From: Bacteroides intestinalis
GTDB lineage: Bacteria > Bacteroidota > Bacteroidia > Bacteroidales > Bacteroidaceae
Assembly: GCF_902364365.1 (NCBI RefSeq)
Contig: NZ_CABJDN010000002.1
Span: forward strand, 558,155-622,154
DNA length: 64,000 bases
Direction: 5' to 3'
The translations under genes were made by a program, and so were the position numbers. A model generated the notes under the pieces. It searched no databases, was not told the DNA's origin, and was given only the letters and a program-made list of their open reading frames with translations. Numbering within the stretch: position 1 is the stretch's first letter; each line of letters starts with the position of its first letter. Shown here one piece after another: positions 61,655 through 64,000 of this stretch.

Positions 61655-62824
61655 ATGAGTAACCAAAGATACATGATGCGCGGTGTCAGCGCTTCTAAAG
61701 AAGATGTGCACAATGCCATCAAGAACATCGACAAAGGTATTTTCCCGCAGGCTTTCTGCAAAATTATCCCTGACATTTTGGGCGGTGACCCGGAGTATTG
61801 CAACATTATGCACGCCGACGGTGCAGGCACAAAGTCCTCATTGGCTTATATGTACTGGAAAGAAACAGGTGATCTTTCTGTTTGGAAAGGCATTGCACAG
61901 GATGCACTGATTATGAATATCGACGACCTGCTCTGCGTAGGTGCAGTAGATAATATCCTGGTTTCTTCTACCATCGGACGCAACAAACTCCTCATTCCGG
62001 GAGAAGTAATCTCCGCCATCATCAACGGTACGGACGAATTGCTCGCCGAGCTCCGCGAAATGGGTGTAGGCGTATATGCTACAGGAGGTGAAACTGCCGA
62101 TGTAGGCGATTTGGTGCGTACCATCATCGTAGACAGTACCGTAACTTGCCGCATGAAGCGCAGCGATGTGATTGATAATGCCAATATCCGTCCGGGCGAT
62201 GTAATTGTAGGCTTGGCTTCTTACGGACAGGCTACTTACGAAAAAGAATATAACGGTGGCATGGGCAGCAACGGATTGACCAGTGCCCGTCATGATGTAT
62301 TCTCCAAATATCTGGCAGAGAAATATCCCGAAAGTTATGACAAGGCAGTGCCCGAAGAACTGGTTTACTCCGGTGGTCTGAAACTGACGGATGCCGTAGA
62401 AGACAGCCCGCTGGATGCCGGAAAATTGGTACTCTCTCCTACCCGCACGTATGCGCCGGTAGTGAAGAAGTTGCTGGATGCACTTCGCCCTGAAATTCAT
62501 GGTATGGTACACTGCTCGGGTGGTGCACAGACGAAAGTGCTGCACTTTATAGGTGATAATTGCCGCGTGATTAAGGATAATCTGTTCCCTGTTCCTCCTT
62601 TGTTCAAAACGATTAAAGAGCAGAGCAATACAGACTGGGCAGAGATGTACAAGGTATTCAATATGGGACACCGTCTTGAAGTATATCTATCGCCCGAACA
62701 TGCCGAGGAAGTAATTGCCATCAGCAAGAGTTTCGGTATTGATGCACAGATTGTTGGACGTATTGAAGAAAGCAACCAGAAAGAACTGATTATCAAGAGT
62801 GAGTTCGGAGAATTCAAATACTAA
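61655..62824 (+). CDS. purM: Phosphoribosylformylglycinamidine cyclo-ligase
   Basis: A 389-residue AIR synthase (EC 6.3.3.1) of the longer Bacteroidetes type. HADGAGTKSSLAYMYW, NIDDLLCVGAVDNILVSSTIGRN, GVYATGGETADVGDLVRT and the C-terminal HCSGGAQTKVLHF blocks are conserved with the AIRS/PurM fold. Promoter TATCTTTG at 61618-61625, 29 nt before the start. Confidence 0.93.
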   Translation: MSNQRYMMRGVSASKEDVHNAIKNIDKGIFPQAFCKIIPDILGGDPEYCNIMHADGAGTKSSLAYMYWKETGDLSVWKGIAQDALIMNIDDLLCVGAVDNILVSSTIGRNKLLIPGEVISAIINGTDELLAELREMGVGVYATGGETADVGDLVRTIIVDSTVTCRMKRSDVIDNANIRPGDVIVGLASYGQATYEKEYNGGMGSNGLTSARHDVFSKYLAEKYPESYDKAVPEELVYSGGLKLTDAVEDSPLDAGKLVLSPTRTYAPVVKKLLDALRPEIHGMVHCSGGAQTKVLHFIGDNCRVIKDNLFPVPPLFKTIKEQSNTDWAEMYKVFNMGHRLEVYLSPEHAEEVIAISKSFGIDAQIVGRIEESNQKELIIKSEFGEFKY

Positions 62825-62829
62825 ATTCA

Positions 62830-63033
62830 ATGAAGAAACTGATTTATATCTTATGCTGCCTCTTCTGCCTTTTCATCACCGTAGATATGGGGTATGATAC
62901 GTGGGAACAGTTATCAGCGAAACCATTTTCTTTCAGGCTGTTCATGCGTATACTTGCATTGTTGGGTTGGTGTGTCATAACTTATGGCGTCGCCACCCGG
63001 AGATATGGATGGGTACAAAAACTTTGCAAATAA
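62830..63033 (+). CDS. Small membrane protein between purM and prfA
   Basis: A 67-residue protein with two hydrophobic segments (ILCCLFCLFITVDMGYD and FMRILALLGWCVITYGVA). It begins 5 nt after the purM stop and ends 5 nt before prfA, so it is probably co-transcribed and translated. No family recognised. Confidence 0.6.
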   Translation: MKKLIYILCCLFCLFITVDMGYDTWEQLSAKPFSFRLFMRILALLGWCVITYGVATRRYGWVQKLCK

Positions 63034-63038
63034 AATAA

Positions 63039-64000
63039 ATGGCAGACAACAATACCATATTAGAGAAACTCGAAGGGCTTGTTGCCCGCTTCGAAGAAGT
63101 ATCGACGCTGATTACAGACCCGGCAGTGATTGCCGACCAGAAGCGTTACGTTAAACTCACCAAAGAGTACAAAGAACTGGGCGACCTGATGGAGGCCCGC
63201 AAAGAATATATCCAAGTGCTGAACGGCATCGAGGAAGCCAAAGAGATCATCTCCAATGAAACAGACCCGGAGATGCGGGAAATGGCACGCGAAGAATTGG
63301 ATGCCTGTCAGGCACGCCAGCCGGAACTGGAAGAACATATCAAACTCCTCCTCGTACCTGCCGACCCGCAAGACAGCAAGAACGCCATCCTCGAAATCCG
63401 CGGGGGTACAGGTGGTGACGAAGCCGCTATCTTTGCCGGAGACCTCTTCCGCATGTATACCAAATATTGCGAAACGAAAGGTTGGAGGATGGAAATATCC
63501 AGCGTCAACGAAGGCGCGGCAGGCGGATTCAAGGAAATCATTTGCAGCGTTACGGGCGACAATGTATACGGAACATTGAAATACGAATCGGGGGTACACC
63601 GCGTACAGCGTGTTCCGGCTACTGAAACTCAGGGACGTGTGCATACCTCCGCCGCATCCGTAGCCGTGCTGCCCGAAGCCGAAGAGTTCGATGTAGTAAT
63701 TAATGAAGGCGAAATCAAATGGGATACTTTCCGAAGTGGCGGTGCCGGCGGACAGAATGTAAATAAAGTTGAGTCCGGTGTACGTCTGCGCTATGTATGG
63801 AGAAATCCGAACACCGGCGCTTCTGAAGAAATCCTGATTGAGTGTACCGAAACACGCGACCAACCGAAGAATAAAGAGCGTGCCCTCTCACGTCTGCGTA
63901 CCTTCATTTACGACAAGGAACATCAGAAATATCTGGACGATATTGCCTCCAAGCGAAAGACAATGGTATCTACCGGAGACCGCTCCGCTAAAATCCGTAC
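63039..64000 (+). CDS. prfA: Peptide chain release factor 1 (cut by the window end)
   Basis: About 320 of an expected 360-370 residues are present. RF1 features are visible: RVQRVPATETQGRVHTSAASVAVLPE with the PAT stop-codon-reading motif of RF1 (RF2 has SPF), and FRSGGAGGQNVNKVESGVR with the catalytic GGQ. The start is ATG 63039. It recognises UAA and UAG and releases the finished peptide. It is distinct from prfH at 11564. Confidence 0.95.
   Translation, partial: MADNNTILEKLEGLVARFEEVSTLITDPAVIADQKRYVKLTKEYKELGDLMEARKEYIQVLNGIEEAKEIISNETDPEMREMAREELDACQARQPELEEHIKLLLVPADPQDSKNAILEIRGGTGGDEAAIFAGDLFRMYTKYCETKGWRMEISSVNEGAAGGFKEIICSVTGDNVYGTLKYESGVHRVQRVPATETQGRVHTSAASVAVLPEAEEFDVVINEGEIKWDTFRSGGAGGQNVNKVESGVRLRYVWRNPNTGASEEILIECTETRDQPKNKERALSRLRTFIYDKEHQKYLDDIASKRKTMVSTGDRSAKIR

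Overview
The window is a piece of a Bacteroides-type chromosome. Evidence: most gene starts are preceded by the Bacteroidetes promoter -7 box TAnnTTTG (often TATCTTTG or TACTTTTG), Shine-Dalgarno sequences are weak, and the content is typical of gut Bacteroidales (FimA/Mfa-type fimbriae, a GH109 glycosidase, AraC regulators, a LytS/LytTR pair, SAM-like tyrosine recombinases). The species cannot be fixed from the sequence alone.

Layout. 1-1343: right end of an AT-rich integrated element, bounded by a displaced 3' fragment of a tRNA-Gly(UCC) gene. 1344-3644: retropepsin-like exported proteins, intergenic repeats and a candidate sRNA. 3645-9356: hexuronate catabolism (AraC regulator, uxuA, SDR fructuronate reductase), an Rpn-type nuclease, a decayed antitoxin and a GH109 enzyme. 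9854-14026: a four-gene RNA-repair operon (rtcB, prfH, an ATP-dependent RNA ligase and an HD-phosphatase/polynucleotide kinase) behind a long structured leader; its end abuts a truncated nucleotidyltransferase gene. 14216-29125: mostly housekeeping genes (LytS/LytTR system, YitT, msrC, HigBA, truA, nnrDE, HU-like protein, Crp-like and AraC regulators, peptide deformylase). 29371-43434: a tyrosine recombinase, an AraC gene and a fimbrial operon. 43511-45905: small envelope genes and a retron-like reverse transcriptase with a recognisable msr-msd RNA. 45992-64000: core genes (POT transporter, hpt, adk, obgE, pgeF, lspA, M23 peptidase, phoH, purC, menG, aroE, TPM/LemA proteins, a sigma factor, purM, prfA).

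Three regions deserve most attention. (1) The AraC gene beside the recombinase lies in a 1.25-kb segment bounded by a 17-bp inverted repeat (30664-30680 and 31902-31918). A promoter at the left end of this segment now points away from the fimbrial genes and inversion would point it at them, so this looks like a phase-variable ON/OFF switch seen in the OFF state. (2) The RNA-repair operon joins ribosome rescue (PrfH) with two different ligases and an end-healing enzyme, and its leader contains mutually exclusive pairings. (3) The reverse transcriptase has an N-terminal membrane helix and is preceded by a promoter, a1/a2 inverted repeats, a TTTAGC branch-site motif and an msd hairpin, with no separate effector gene in its operon. 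A ~270-nt region at 60918-61180 also folds into a long nested rod and may be an uncharacterised structured RNA.
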